This document shows positions 16,783-25,915 of a stretch of DNA of 64,000 nt, piece by piece. Below the pieces are notes generated by a model that was not told the origin of the DNA, searched no databases, and was given only the letters and a program-made list of their open reading frames with translations. Location of the stretch: the NCBI GenBank assembly GCA_964370815.1, contig CAYJKQ010000002.1:248001-312000 (forward strand), given 5' to 3'. Origin of the DNA: UBA12087 sp964370815 (lineage in GTDB: Bacteria; Chloroflexota; Anaerolineae; Anaerolineales; Villigracilaceae). Numbering within the stretch: the first letter of the stretch is position 1; the number at the start of each line of letters is the position of its first letter. The translations under genes and the position numbers were made by a program.

Positions 16783-17934
16783 ATGAAGAAAATACCTATC
16801 CTTATTGTGATACTTTTGATCAGCTTTGCACTGGCATCTTGTGGTGCCAATTCTGTAGCTGATAATACTCCTATACCCACATCCGGACTGATGGTTTTTG
16901 TGGCAGAGGGACATGTCGTTCCACAAAATAATCTAACTTTGGCTTTCATGGTTCGCGGCAAGGTGGCAGAGATTCTGGTTTCCAAAGGTGAAAAGGTCAA
17001 GTCTGGGCAGGTACTTATCCGCCTGACTGACCAGGAACAAGCACAAGCGAATCTGGCAGGTGCTGAACTTGAACAATTGGCTGCCAAACAAGCACTGGAT
17101 AATTTGCTTCGCACCGCTAAACTTGCACATGCACAAGCCTGGCAGGCTTATATCAACGCTCAACAAGCCCGGGCTGTGGCAGAAAGAGCATGGGAGAAGT
17201 TGGACCTTGACAAGATCAAAGATGAGATCTCAAATGCCCAGGCGGATGTTAATGCCATGAAAGCTGATCTGGAAGAAGCACTAAAAGAATTTGATAAATA
17301 TAAGGATCTTGATGAGAATAATATCGCTCGCAAAAACGCTGAAAATGCGCTGACATCTGCTCAAAACTCCTACAACGACGCCTTACGTAAACTCGATGAA
17401 GCTGTCAACAAACGGGACAGTCTTCAAGCCGCCCTTGAAGCAACACAAAATGCTGAAGCCGAGACAAAAAGAAATTATGAAAATACGTTATTTGGAGCTG
17501 ATCTGGATACTTTGGCTATTCTCGAACAACGTTTGAATGCCGCCGAGTCCCAGGTAGCTGCCGCTCAATCCCTGTTGGACAGTTATGAATTGAAAGCTCC
17601 GATTGATGGGGTTGTCGCCGATATCAATTTGATCGTTGGGCAACAGGCAAGTCCAGAAACATGGGCAGTGATCCTGGCTGATTTCAAAGAATGGTATGTG
17701 GATACCAATGATCTTAGCGAACTGGACGTAGTAAAAGTGGAAGTTGGGCAGCAAGTGGAAGTAATCGCAGATGCATTACCAGGTAAGACCATGATTGGAA
17801 TTGTAGAAGAGATCGCTATTACACCCAGGAATCAAGCCGGGGATATCCTTTACAACGTGCGTATCCGATTACAAGATGTAGATTCCCTTGTGCGTTGGGG
17901 TATGACAGTTGAGGTTACCTTCCCGGAAAATTAG
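16783..17934 (+). CDS. HlyD/MacA-type periplasmic adaptor lipoprotein
   Basis: 383 residues. The signal peptide ends in a lipobox (ALASC), so the protein should be lipid-anchored outside the cytoplasmic membrane. A split biotinyl-lipoyl domain (NLTLAFMVRGKVAEILV... and LKAPIDGVVADINLIVGQQ) brackets a long alpha-helical hairpin (about 80-260, rich in Ala, Glu, Gln and Lys), then a beta-barrel region. This is the adaptor of a MacB-like pump. AAGGAG precedes the ATG; the gene follows the permease by 76 bases and closes the operon. Confidence 0.92.
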   Translation: MKKIPILIVILLISFALASCGANSVADNTPIPTSGLMVFVAEGHVVPQNNLTLAFMVRGKVAEILVSKGEKVKSGQVLIRLTDQEQAQANLAGAELEQLAAKQALDNLLRTAKLAHAQAWQAYINAQQARAVAERAWEKLDLDKIKDEISNAQADVNAMKADLEEALKEFDKYKDLDENNIARKNAENALTSAQNSYNDALRKLDEAVNKRDSLQAALEATQNAEAETKRNYENTLFGADLDTLAILEQRLNAAESQVAAAQSLLDSYELKAPIDGVVADINLIVGQQASPETWAVILADFKEWYVDTNDLSELDVVKVEVGQQVEVIADALPGKTMIGIVEEIAITPRNQAGDILYNVRIRLQDVDSLVRWGMTVEVTFPEN

Positions 17935-17966
17935 ATAGCGAAGATCAAGTGAAATGGCTTAATCCC

Positions 17967-18086
17967 ATGTTCATCATGCCTCATTCCCGAAAATGGGAAA
18001 GACTGCTGGCTGAGATTATTGGAAAACCAACTGCAACAGAGGTATATCTAAAGGAACAAAAGGATTATCAAAATAATAATGGCTGA
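17967..18086 (+). CDS. Possible small ORF (39 aa), doubtful
   Basis: A 39-codon ORF directly after the adaptor gene with protein-like composition (MFIMPHSRKWERLLAEI...). An in-frame GTG at 17949 could extend it by six residues. No convincing ribosome-binding site is seen, so it may be chance or the remnant of a longer gene. Confidence 0.25.
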   Translation: MFIMPHSRKWERLLAEIIGKPTATEVYLKEQKDYQNNNG

Positions 18087-18397
18087 CGGGTCACCTATCT
18101 CCATTAATACCCTTATGCTTCGCTACAACCTGAATATACGTATTTTTTGGGTCACATTATTTAAAAACTTATCATTAATCCCAAAACTGATCTGTCTTGA
18201 ATGGCATGCTTGGAGGTAAGTTCTTTCTAAATAAGTATATCCACTACTTGCTCGGGCAGGGAAAAAGTATTGTGTCATAATTATTGAATTGAAAATCCTA
18301 AATAACGATTTTTGTGGTTTAGTGTTATCCCTATTGCGTTATTAATTTATCACTCAGTTTCATAGTCTTTTGATGATCACCTATTTTTTAAAAAAGG
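18087..18397. other. Intergenic region upstream of the MFS gene
   Basis: About 310 bases, AT-rich, with no convincing ORF, hairpin or repeat. It presumably contains the promoter of the MFS-kinase pair, but I could not assign one. Confidence 0.5.
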
Positions 18398-18411
18398 TTT
18401 TACATGTAAAA
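18398..18411. promoter_or_regulatory. Perfect 14-bp palindrome, candidate operator
   Basis: TTTTACATGTAAAA is a perfect inverted repeat directly before the AAGGAG of the MFS gene. Its place between promoter region and start is typical of a repressor operator. No regulator gene is adjacent. Confidence 0.4.
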
Positions 18412-18424
18412 AGGAGAATTCATA

Positions 18425-19642
18425 ATGACAGAAAAAAACTTTAAGGTTTATGGTTATCGCTGGGTGGTTTTGGGAGTGTTCATGTTCATTAACATCACCA
18501 TACAGATGTTGTGGATAGCATACGCACCCATCACCGGTCCTTCAGCAGAATTTTACAATGTCTCCGATCTGCAGATCGGATTCCTGTCAATGACTTTCAT
18601 GATCGCATTTATTCCGTTATCCATCCCTATCTCCTGGTTGATCGATACTTACGGTTTTCATCGCTCTGTTGGTCTCGGGGCAATTATTATGGGCTTATTT
18701 GGCATCTTGCGCGGTCTGGCAGGGCAAAATTACAGCTTGGTGTTGTGGAGCACAATTGGTATTGCCGCCGCTCAACCTTTCCTTTTGAATGCCTGGACTA
18801 CTGTACCTGCCAAATGGTTTGCAATGGAGGAACGCGCCACCGCTGTAGGTCTGGTTACCCTGGCAAGTATATTGGGTACTGCTCTGGGTATGGTTCTGAC
18901 ACCCATGTTGGCTGAATCTCTTCCCATTCCAACCATCCAACTGATCTATGGTGGGATCGCTGCTTTCTCTGCTGTTCTATTTGTGATCTTAGCCCGCGAA
19001 AAACCGGCTACACCTCCCTGCCCTCCAGGAATGGAAACACGTGCACTTATGCTGGATGGTTTGAAACATGCTGTCAAGATAAAAGCCTTCTGGTTTTTCC
19101 TGGCGATCTCATTCATCGGTCTGGGGATATTCAACGGGGTAAACACCTGGGTCGAAAACATCATTCGCCTACGTGGGTTCACACCTAATGATGCCGGCAC
19201 GGTAGGTGCCCTGATGCTGGTGGGTGGTTTGATCGGTGCAGTCGTGATTCCTGCCCTCTCGGATAAACAGCACAAGCGCCAGCGTTTTCTTTATCTGGGG
19301 TTTGCCCTCGCCATTCCGGGTCTGATCGGTCTGACATATGCCACGTCATCCTGGTTGTTGATGGCATCTTCATTCTGGTTGGGGTTCTTCCTGGTCAGCA
19401 CTTTTCCGGTGGGTATGCAATATGCAGCAGAGATAACTCACCCAACACCGGAGGGTACTTCCAATGGCATGGTCCAGCTTTTCGGTCAGGCAGCCGTTGT
19501 ATTTGTATATATAATGGAAGCCATGAAAAGTGCAAACGGATCCTTCACACCCTCCTTGTTGTTCGCTACGGGTTTACTTGTGATTAGCATATTCCTGATC
19601 ACACAGATGAAGGATCCAGTGGAAATCATTAAGAAATCCTGA
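18425..19642 (+). CDS. MFS transporter
   Basis: 405 residues with twelve predicted helices in two halves and a cytoplasmic loop around residues 195-215, the Major Facilitator pattern. The sequence YRWVVLGVFMFINITIQMLW near the N-terminus and the AKWFAMEERATAVGL loop (MFS motif A-like region) support it. Overall it is reminiscent of the FLVCR-like/organic solute branch, but the substrate cannot be read from sequence. AAGGAG precedes the start. A sugar-kinase gene follows 71 bases downstream on the same strand, suggesting uptake followed by phosphorylation of a polyol, sugar or related compound. Confidence 0.88.
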   Translation: MTEKNFKVYGYRWVVLGVFMFINITIQMLWIAYAPITGPSAEFYNVSDLQIGFLSMTFMIAFIPLSIPISWLIDTYGFHRSVGLGAIIMGLFGILRGLAGQNYSLVLWSTIGIAAAQPFLLNAWTTVPAKWFAMEERATAVGLVTLASILGTALGMVLTPMLAESLPIPTIQLIYGGIAAFSAVLFVILAREKPATPPCPPGMETRALMLDGLKHAVKIKAFWFFLAISFIGLGIFNGVNTWVENIIRLRGFTPNDAGTVGALMLVGGLIGAVVIPALSDKQHKRQRFLYLGFALAIPGLIGLTYATSSWLLMASSFWLGFFLVSTFPVGMQYAAEITHPTPEGTSNGMVQLFGQAAVVFVYIMEAMKSANGSFTPSLLFATGLLVISIFLITQMKDPVEIIKKS

Positions 19643-19713
19643 CTCACTCCAATATTTCCAGGGATAGTTTCCCAACTTTTTATGAGGGTCCATCCATTAC
19701 AAGGGAGAACAAC

Positions 19714-21291
19714 ATGGTTAAGAAAGAACCTTATATTCTGGCGATTGATCTGGGCACATCTGGATGTAAAACTGCCCTCATTTCCATTTCTGGAAAAGTG
19801 GCGGGTTGGGAATTCGAGGCGATTCCATTGTTGATCCCAACACCTGGAGCAGCTGAGCAACGTCCGGATGATTGGTGGCAGGCTTTCCTGACTACCTCCC
19901 AAAGGCTGATTGGAAAAGGGCTGGTTCCTAAAGAGGATATCATCGCGATCTGCTCATCCACCCAGGGTGAAGTCACCGTACCTGTTGACCGGCAGGGTAA
20001 TGCCCTCATGAATGCCATGGGTTCAATGGATATGCGTGGCGCTGAAAGTCTCAAACAGCTGACAGAAGGCAAGATCAACATCGAAGGGTACCACCCTCTT
20101 AAACTGCTCCGCTGGATATCTCTGACTGGAGGTGCGCCAAGTTTAAGGGGAGGCGATCCCTCCGCCCATATGCTCTATATCCGGGATAACTTCCCCGAGA
20201 TCTATACCAAAACTTACAAATTCCTGAATGTCTTGGATTACCTGGTTATGCGGATGACCGGACGCTTTGTAACCACCCCTGATGTGATCATGACTTCCTG
20301 GGTCACAGACAATCGCGATTCATCAAATGTTGTATACCACCCTGGACTGGTTCAAGGCAGTGGAATTGACACAGATAAATACCCGGAAATATTGCCATGT
20401 GACTCTGTCGTGGGCGAACTTCTTCCAGAAGTAGCATCCTCACTGGGGTTAAAAAGCGGGATCAAGGTAGTGGCAGGATCAATCGACGTTACCGCTGCAG
20501 CCATAGGTTCTGGAGCAGTAAACGATTTTGAATCTCATCTTTATATTGGTACATCTTCCTGGATCGCTGCCCATGTTCCCTTTAAGAAAACTGACATCAC
20601 AACCAATATGGCATCATTGCCCTGTGCCATTCCCGGCAAATATCTACTTATAGCCACACAAACTACAGCCGGAGGCACTCTGAATTTTCTACGCGATAAT
20701 ATCCTTTACCACAAGGATGAATTACTTAAGGAAGAACAAGCACCGGATGTCTTCCAGATCATGGATAGAATTGCAGAACGTGTTCCGGCAGGCAGCAATG
20801 GGGTAATGTTCGCTCCCTGGATCTATGGAGAGCGGGCACCGGTCTATGACAGCTTTGTACGTTCATCCCTTTTCAACCTTTCCATGGAGAATTCACGTGA
20901 AGATATCATACGGGCTGTGATGGAAGGAGTTGCCTTTAACACCCGTTGGTTACTGGCACCAGTGGAGAAATTCCTTGGCAGAAAAGTGAGTGTACTGAAT
21001 TACGTAGGGGGAGGCGCCAAATCCGATATCTGGTGCCAGATATTTGCAGATGTGCTAAATATCAATATTCGCCAGGTCCGTGACCCCATTCAAGCGAATG
21101 CACGCGGTGCAGCTTTTATAGCAGCAGTCGGGTTGGGTTATCTGAAATATGATGACATCCCTGCTAAGACCGAATATAAAGCCAGTTATGCTCCCATGGT
21201 CAAGAACAGGGGTATATACGACAAGATGTTCGATGTATTTGTTAAATTCTACAAACAGAACAAGGGTCTATTCAAGCAATTGAATGGGTGA
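19714..21291 (+). CDS. FGGY family carbohydrate kinase (xylulokinase-like)
   Basis: 525 residues. The N-terminal phosphate-1 motif ILAIDLGTSGCKTAL (7-21), the middle region with GSIDVTAAAIGSGAV and the C-terminal VGGGAKSDIWCQIFADVL are FGGY kinase signatures. ATP-dependent phosphorylation of a sugar or polyol is expected; xylulose, gluconate and related substrates cannot be separated by eye. No isomerase or aldolase gene is adjacent. GGGAGA precedes the ATG. It ends two bases before the convergent hydrolase gene. Confidence 0.9.
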   Translation: MVKKEPYILAIDLGTSGCKTALISISGKVAGWEFEAIPLLIPTPGAAEQRPDDWWQAFLTTSQRLIGKGLVPKEDIIAICSSTQGEVTVPVDRQGNALMNAMGSMDMRGAESLKQLTEGKINIEGYHPLKLLRWISLTGGAPSLRGGDPSAHMLYIRDNFPEIYTKTYKFLNVLDYLVMRMTGRFVTTPDVIMTSWVTDNRDSSNVVYHPGLVQGSGIDTDKYPEILPCDSVVGELLPEVASSLGLKSGIKVVAGSIDVTAAAIGSGAVNDFESHLYIGTSSWIAAHVPFKKTDITTNMASLPCAIPGKYLLIATQTTAGGTLNFLRDNILYHKDELLKEEQAPDVFQIMDRIAERVPAGSNGVMFAPWIYGERAPVYDSFVRSSLFNLSMENSREDIIRAVMEGVAFNTRWLLAPVEKFLGRKVSVLNYVGGGAKSDIWCQIFADVLNINIRQVRDPIQANARGAAFIAAVGLGYLKYDDIPAKTEYKASYAPMVKNRGIYDKMFDVFVKFYKQNKGLFKQLNG

Positions 21292-21293
21292 TC

Positions 21294-22697
21294 TTATGGA
21301 AAAACCACTTCCGGGTAATCCGGAGAGTTTCCGTCCAGGAGAGTTGAAGGGATTCCCAATAAAACCTGGTTAAAAAAAGCGAGGGGATAATTGGCAGTGA
21401 TCTTAATTACTCTTTCACCTTCAAGTGGTCCTTTGAGTCCCATCTGTGCCGCAATAGGGGAAAGAATAGGCAGGTCGCTGAAATCATAATGAGATGTACC
21501 TCGAATTGAGAGGGTTTTAGCGTGATCCGAATTCAGGTACAACTCATTGAACAATCCCCAATTGGTATCACTGGACCATGTTTCACTGAACATGAATAGG
21601 AATGGCTGACGCAAACCCAGATCCATTATTGTCTCGGAAACTGGTTTTAGATACGCATCCATTCCCAGCCCGGCTTTACAACGCGGGTCACGTCCACAAA
21701 ACTCCACAGTCGCTCCGCCTCCCGTGGAATGACCAAACACACCCACTTTATTAAGGTCAAGATAACCAGTCAACCCATGGCTAGGGTCATTTTCATTTAT
21801 CTCGGAAAGAGTATCCAACACAAAGCCCAGGTCACCAGACCACTGATTAACCAGTTTATTCGCTATTGGAAGGTATTGCAGGTCCGGCATATTACTTGGC
21901 AAAGCATCTGGATTATTGTAGGCAACCGTACCATCAGGAAAAACGGTTAAGACGGATCCATAGGTATGATCGATCGCAACCACTATATACCCATTGCTGG
22001 CAAAATTGATGGCTTGAAAAGTGTTTTGAGCACGGAATCCGTTCCATCCATGCGAAAATAATAACACTGGATAAGATGTCTGTACCTGGGAGACTGGCGA
22101 ATCCAAGTAAGCGCCAGTCTGAGCATATTTCAAATGATCCAGAAAGAATGCGGGCAGATCAAGAAAGCTCGAAATTGCCGGTCCAATTAGATCAGCGCGA
22201 TCCATCCAGGGAGAAAATAAATCACCCGGAAGTGGCTCGGCTGGATACCAGACCTGGATCATAATGCGCCGCTGGTCATTCGGAACATCAGAATACAACT
22301 CCTTTCGAGAATTGTCTACCAGCATCATTGAAAAAGTCCCTACTCGGAAAGACCCGGAAGCCTTCGGTATTTTTGGTATGGGCAGCAGGATGGGAAGTGC
22401 ACACGCACATGCGAAGAATATTAGTGCCAGCATCAAACCAAAGATCCTTCGCCATGAACCCATCGTTGCCTTACGTTTATTTCCGATAAGTAATGGCAGT
22501 GTGAACAGAACCATCACTAAAGACAAAACAAAGATCGGAACCATTTGCCAACGGTAGCCTTCTTTAATGATTTGCAAAACTCCCACTATCAAAGTGACAG
22601 AGGGCAAGTACTCCAACCATCTTGGACGATTGGGAATGACATATCGTAGAATGGATAAAAGCAGGAAAAGAGCTGTCAGGGTTTCATAAGTTCTCAC
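21294..22697 (-). CDS. Alpha/beta hydrolase, platelet-activating-factor acetylhydrolase-like, with N-terminal membrane helices
   Basis: 467 residues. Three to four hydrophobic helices occupy the first ~125 residues, then an alpha/beta-hydrolase domain with the nucleophile elbow GHSTGG, an oxyanion segment LLFSHGWNGF, and terminal SHYDFSDLP supplying the likely catalytic histidine. The order matches the PAF-acetylhydrolase/dienelactone hydrolase clan. The frame is open to 22835, but GTG 22697 has GGGAGG six bases before it and starts just before the first helix, so I prefer it. The substrate is unknown; lipid esters are a family guess. Confidence 0.82.
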   Translation of the reverse strand: MRTYETLTALFLLLSILRYVIPNRPRWLEYLPSVTLIVGVLQIIKEGYRWQMVPIFVLSLVMVLFTLPLLIGNKRKATMGSWRRIFGLMLALIFFACACALPILLPIPKIPKASGSFRVGTFSMMLVDNSRKELYSDVPNDQRRIMIQVWYPAEPLPGDLFSPWMDRADLIGPAISSFLDLPAFFLDHLKYAQTGAYLDSPVSQVQTSYPVLLFSHGWNGFRAQNTFQAINFASNGYIVVAIDHTYGSVLTVFPDGTVAYNNPDALPSNMPDLQYLPIANKLVNQWSGDLGFVLDTLSEINENDPSHGLTGYLDLNKVGVFGHSTGGGATVEFCGRDPRCKAGLGMDAYLKPVSETIMDLGLRQPFLFMFSETWSSDTNWGLFNELYLNSDHAKTLSIRGTSHYDFSDLPILSPIAAQMGLKGPLEGERVIKITANYPLAFFNQVLLGIPSTLLDGNSPDYPEVVFP

Positions 22698-22864
22698 ACA
22701 TTTCCTCCCGATTGGCATCGGATCAATTACGACAATTTTACCCCCATTTCCGTATTCAACAACTTTTTTTATATGGATAAATTTAATGATCTGAGTGAAT
22801 GGTTTGAAACCACATCCACTCAGGCTATTATCCAATAAACTTCAGCTTAAGATCTACAAGTAAT

Positions 22865-24445
22865 TCAATCCATTATGCTGGTTTCCCAACAATCGATTTT
22901 ATTTCCAGAAGGCGTGGTTACAAACTTCTGATATTCGTTGCCACTAATTTTATATGTGATTAAGATTGTTTCAAGCCCCGCCAATTCTTTTTGTGCATTG
23001 AATTGGGAATAATTAAAGGCTTGCCAATCTTTATCATCCCGCACAGGTTTCGTGACCGACATACAAGCCAGTGAAGCGCCTATCTGTTCATGGATATCCT
23101 TCGAGAGCGTAATGTCATTGAATTTTTCAACAAGCACAGGGATTGAATCAGTCGACAGGGACGCCAGATAAGAAGCATCCAATTCCTGTCCCTGCACTGC
23201 CCTTTCCACATTTTGACGAACTATGAATCCATCCACATTCAACAATGCAAGACTTCCGGCAAAACCAAGACTGGCCAGGACCACAGCTAGGGCAAACATG
23301 CGTTCCTTGCGCATTATTTCTAGAAAAACTACCGCAACCAGAAGCACACCAAGCCAGATCATGAATAGGTGAGTGTATGTGCGTAATTGTGAAAATCCAT
23401 AAGCGCTTTCATATAGAACCAGGCGTTGATAAGCTGAAATCAGCATAATGCCCACCAGGAGCACTACCGTTATACCTAGACCGGAGAAAATATTTCTTTT
23501 TATTGCGTTTTCTCGGTGAGTAATTCCACTCAAACCCAGGAATAAGATCAGGCTAAAAATGGCAACAGCGATCAATTCTCCGAAGCCTTTGCGGGCATAT
23601 TCGGCATATGTATATCCGTCAACATGAATATTGACCTGTCCACCAAAGAAATATTGGAACTGGATGACCACGAAAACCAAAAAAAGAACAGCTACACTTC
23701 CCAGAACAATACTCGATTCAATAAATCCCAGGAAAGATGGAACCAATGGCTTCTCTTCACCGATCAATTTTTCATTTTGACTGCTGCTGGCTGCATGTAA
23801 AAAGATTCCCACCAGAAAATACGCACCTATGATTATATAGAAACCACGAAAAATATATTCTGGAAATTTTTCCAATCGGAAAAGCTGTATGAAGGAATCA
23901 AGGCGTTGGGCAAATACCAGATCTGCGGATGACAATAGGGTTGAAAAGATCGCCAGTATAGGAATGGCGATCAAAATACCACGTACAACCGGCCAAATAT
24001 TCTTCTTTTTGGTCGGTCCATCAGATTCTTCGACCTGCTGTTTTTTCTCATTGGAAAGCAGAAAAGCCTTGGTCAATACCCCCCCTGCCAGGCGAAAGAA
24101 AGCCACCAAATGATCCGCCAATCCGAATGAACTCCATCGACCTCCTGTATATGTGGCAACCAGCACTCCCATTAAATAAAGACAAAAAACAAAAGCCAGG
24201 AACAGACTGAGGGTTTCCTGCCGTAAAAAGGTTATAACTGCAAAGAATAAGATGGGGATCACCAGGATCCAGGAGCGAGTTGCAGGTTTGATGCCGTCCA
24301 TGCGCAACACAAGGAAACCACCTGCCAGGCATAAAATAACATAAATGAAAAAATTTATCCCCGGGGAATGTTTCCAGAACAGAAGATCAAATAGCCACCC
24401 CAACACAAGGGCTACGATCCAAATCCGTTTCGATCGATTCTTCAT
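22865..24445 (-). CDS. DUF4173-type polytopic membrane protein
   Basis: 526 residues with about eleven to twelve hydrophobic helices in the first 400, then a soluble C-terminal ~110-residue tail. The pattern and segments such as IPILAIFSTLLSSADLVF match the DUF4173/DUF4153 family, whose function is unknown. The start is set by GGAGGTGG (24458-24451) six bases before ATG 24445; the frame extends five more codons. It runs in the same direction as the hydrolase gene, 168 bases upstream of it. Confidence 0.8.
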   Translation of the reverse strand: MKNRSKRIWIVALVLGWLFDLLFWKHSPGINFFIYVILCLAGGFLVLRMDGIKPATRSWILVIPILFFAVITFLRQETLSLFLAFVFCLYLMGVLVATYTGGRWSSFGLADHLVAFFRLAGGVLTKAFLLSNEKKQQVEESDGPTKKKNIWPVVRGILIAIPILAIFSTLLSSADLVFAQRLDSFIQLFRLEKFPEYIFRGFYIIIGAYFLVGIFLHAASSSQNEKLIGEEKPLVPSFLGFIESSIVLGSVAVLFLVFVVIQFQYFFGGQVNIHVDGYTYAEYARKGFGELIAVAIFSLILFLGLSGITHRENAIKRNIFSGLGITVVLLVGIMLISAYQRLVLYESAYGFSQLRTYTHLFMIWLGVLLVAVVFLEIMRKERMFALAVVLASLGFAGSLALLNVDGFIVRQNVERAVQGQELDASYLASLSTDSIPVLVEKFNDITLSKDIHEQIGASLACMSVTKPVRDDKDWQAFNYSQFNAQKELAGLETILITYKISGNEYQKFVTTPSGNKIDCWETSIMD

Positions 24446-25115
24446 GAGTACCACCTCCAAGTTTTCACAAGATCATAGCCAGTAGTTGCTTCCGGAACCT
24501 ATCAATATATATCAAATCGTCTCAAATATTTAATTAATGGCAATGCGTGGTGATTCTACTTGAATATATCCCTCCTTGATAAATATTTCCGCAGGTTTAG
24601 TGGTACTCTCGCTAAATCTGTGTAATTTCAGATCTTTGGTAGGTTGGGTTGAGGGGCTCCATGGCATTAACTGGGTGGTGATCAACAGCCCCGAAACCCA
24701 ACGAATTCTCAATTGTTGGGTTTCACCCTTTCCTGGGAAAAGCAGCCAGGACCTATGGCGGGTACTTTGCGCTCTGCTGTGTGTCGATTTTGGCGAACCC
24801 TGGATACGCGCTACCCAACCTACGCCTTTTTCAATTATTTAGCGAGAGAACCATTTAGGTTCGCGTATTAATAGGATGGGCTTTAAGCAATTCTTCCAAT
24901 ATTCATAATTAAAGCGAGAGGAGATGTAAGCAATAGATCTGTGCACACTTACAAACCCTTCAATTTGCCACTACTATTTTTTTGTAATGAAAATGTGATC
25001 TCAATCCCGGTAACAAGTAGAGGTACAATAGGACTCGCAAGATTATTCTGTGGCAGTTCTGCCGTATTAATGAAACTGGCAGCCAACCAATTTTGGCTTG
25101 CCGGAAAGGGTTATT
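24446..25115. other. Long intergenic region with one palindromic repeat element
   Basis: About 670 bases without a convincing gene. The only clear structure is the inverted-repeat element at 24639-24823. ORFs that cross it have no ribosome-binding site and odd composition. Confidence 0.6.
24639..24823. repeat. 185-bp inverted-repeat element (MITE-like)
   Basis: GTAGGTTGGGT at 24639-24649 is repeated inverted as ACCCAACCTAC at 24813-24823. Inside, GAAACCCAAC (24693-24702) and GTTGGGTTTC (24715-24724) form a perfect 10-bp hairpin, whose arms resemble the outer repeat. Short elements with this GTAGGTTGGGT ... AAACCCAAC layout are scattered in several bacterial groups, notably cyanobacteria. No transposase is present. 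No clear target duplication was found. Confidence 0.6.
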
Positions 25116-25700
25116 ATGTCTTTTTTGACGATCGTGGTTATTCTTTTTGTTTTTATTGTGGCAGCATTATTTGGAATATCGATAGCTTTTTTGCTAATGC
25201 GCCCGCCGAGGCGTCAACTCATCCGAAATAATGCCTTGATCCAGGGTGTAACTTTCTTTATCATCAGCCTGATCTTATTCTCCCTGATTTTCGCTGCAAG
25301 TACCCTGTATAGAGCGAGTGCTTATTATCGGGTGGTCCTAAACCAATTTGAAGACGCACAATCCATTATCCAACCTGGTTCTTTGATGGCTCAGCAAGCG
25401 ACTGAATGGAAAAACAACAAGACTGCTTTGACCAAGGAAATATGGAAGCAGCAGATGATGCTTCCCAGTAACGATTCTCATTGCTATACAGAAGATCAGG
25501 CGATCTGCAAATTGATCACGAATATTGGAATTTCTGTGGCATCCCGCTGGAATTCCTATCTGGTTTTCCTGGCGTTAGGGTTGACAGGAGTATTCGCATT
25601 CAGCATTAATTCGATCTGGATACTCAAGCTTAAATATGAGGAAGATACCGAACCAAAGGAAAGAATACGCCCCAGACCCAGATCCAAAGCCAGGCGTTAA
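25116..25700 (+). CDS. Unrecognised membrane protein, three helices
   Basis: 194 residues, not recognised. Two N-terminal helices (FLTIVVILFVFIVAALFGI and VTFFIISLILFSLIFAA) are followed by a ~90-residue extracytoplasmic segment with two cysteines (CYTEDQAIC) that could form a disulfide, a third helix (VFLALGLTGVFAFSI) and a basic tail. GGAAAGG lies six bases before ATG 25116; a TTG 18 bases upstream is a weaker alternative. It stands alone, and the next transcription unit starts 22 bases after its stop. Confidence 0.7.
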   Translation: MSFLTIVVILFVFIVAALFGISIAFLLMRPPRRQLIRNNALIQGVTFFIISLILFSLIFAASTLYRASAYYRVVLNQFEDAQSIIQPGSLMAQQATEWKNNKTALTKEIWKQQMMLPSNDSHCYTEDQAICKLITNIGISVASRWNSYLVFLALGLTGVFAFSINSIWILKLKYEEDTEPKERIRPRPRSKARR

Positions 25701-25721
25701 ATTCATAAAAATAACAGACTA

Positions 25722-25750
25722 TTGACATCCAAATATATTTATGCGATACT
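25722..25750 (+). promoter_or_regulatory. Strong predicted promoter of a short stand-alone transcript
   Basis: A perfect TTGACA (25722-25727) is followed after 17 bases by GATACT (25745-25750, four of six to TATAAT). The predicted start is near 25757. Confidence 0.65.
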
Positions 25751-25804
25751 AATTTTATCAGACCTATGTCTGCCTAATATCGCCATCCTATGCACAAGGA
25801 GGTG

Positions 25805-25867
25805 ATGCCCATTATGGATAGTAGTAATATACGAAGCGCTGCGGCATCCCTCCTCGTTATGCGATAA
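25805..25867 (+). CDS. 20-aa leader-like peptide
   Basis: ATG 25805 to TAA 25867 gives a 20-residue peptide beginning MPIMDSSN and ending SLLVMR. The Shine-Dalgarno overlaps the start very tightly (2 bases from GGAGG), so the in-frame ATG at 25814 could be the real start. The ORF runs through the left arm and loop of the hairpin described for the transcript, so its translation would open that hairpin. Whether the peptide itself or only the act of translation matters is unknown. Confidence 0.45.
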   Translation: MPIMDSSNIRSAAASLLVMR

Positions 25868-25887
25868 AAGATGCCGTAGCGCGCAAC

Positions 25888-25915
25888 GGAAAGCCGTCCT
25901 TTCGGACGGCTTTCC
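25888..25915 (+). terminator. Perfect 12-bp hairpin ending the short transcript
   Basis: GGAAAGCCGTCC (25888-25899) and GGACGGCTTTCC (25904-25915) pair perfectly around a TTTC loop. The following bases (ACTTTAAAGG) are only weakly T-rich, so it may be a terminator or simply a stable 3' end. Confidence 0.6.

Larger units (their letters stand above)
25757..25915 (+). ncRNA. Candidate small structured transcript carrying a 20-codon ORF
   Basis: Between the promoter and a terminator-like hairpin lies a ~160-base unit with no downstream partner gene (the next gene is convergent). It holds a near-perfect Shine-Dalgarno (AAGGAGGTGAT, 25796-25806), a 20-codon ORF, and a 13-bp hairpin in which GCGCTGCGGCATC (25836-25848) pairs with GATGCCGTAGCGC (25870-25882) with one G-U pair. 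The hairpin loop contains CCTCCT (25849-25854), complementary to the AGGAGG (25797-25802) of the ribosome-binding site. I do not recognise it as a known RNA family. The 5' end is inferred. Confidence 0.5.

Noticed and set aside
18511..18915. 134-codon frame inside the MFS gene
   Set aside because: Same-strand shadow in another frame of a recognisable transporter.
24941..25231. 96-codon frame overlapping the start of the three-helix protein gene
   Set aside because: No ribosome site and it ends inside the better-supported gene starting at 25116.
25888..25915. Terminator of the three-helix membrane protein gene at 25116-25700
   Set aside because: A new strong promoter at 25722 lies between them, so the hairpin more simply ends the short transcript; read-through from the gene is possible but not needed.
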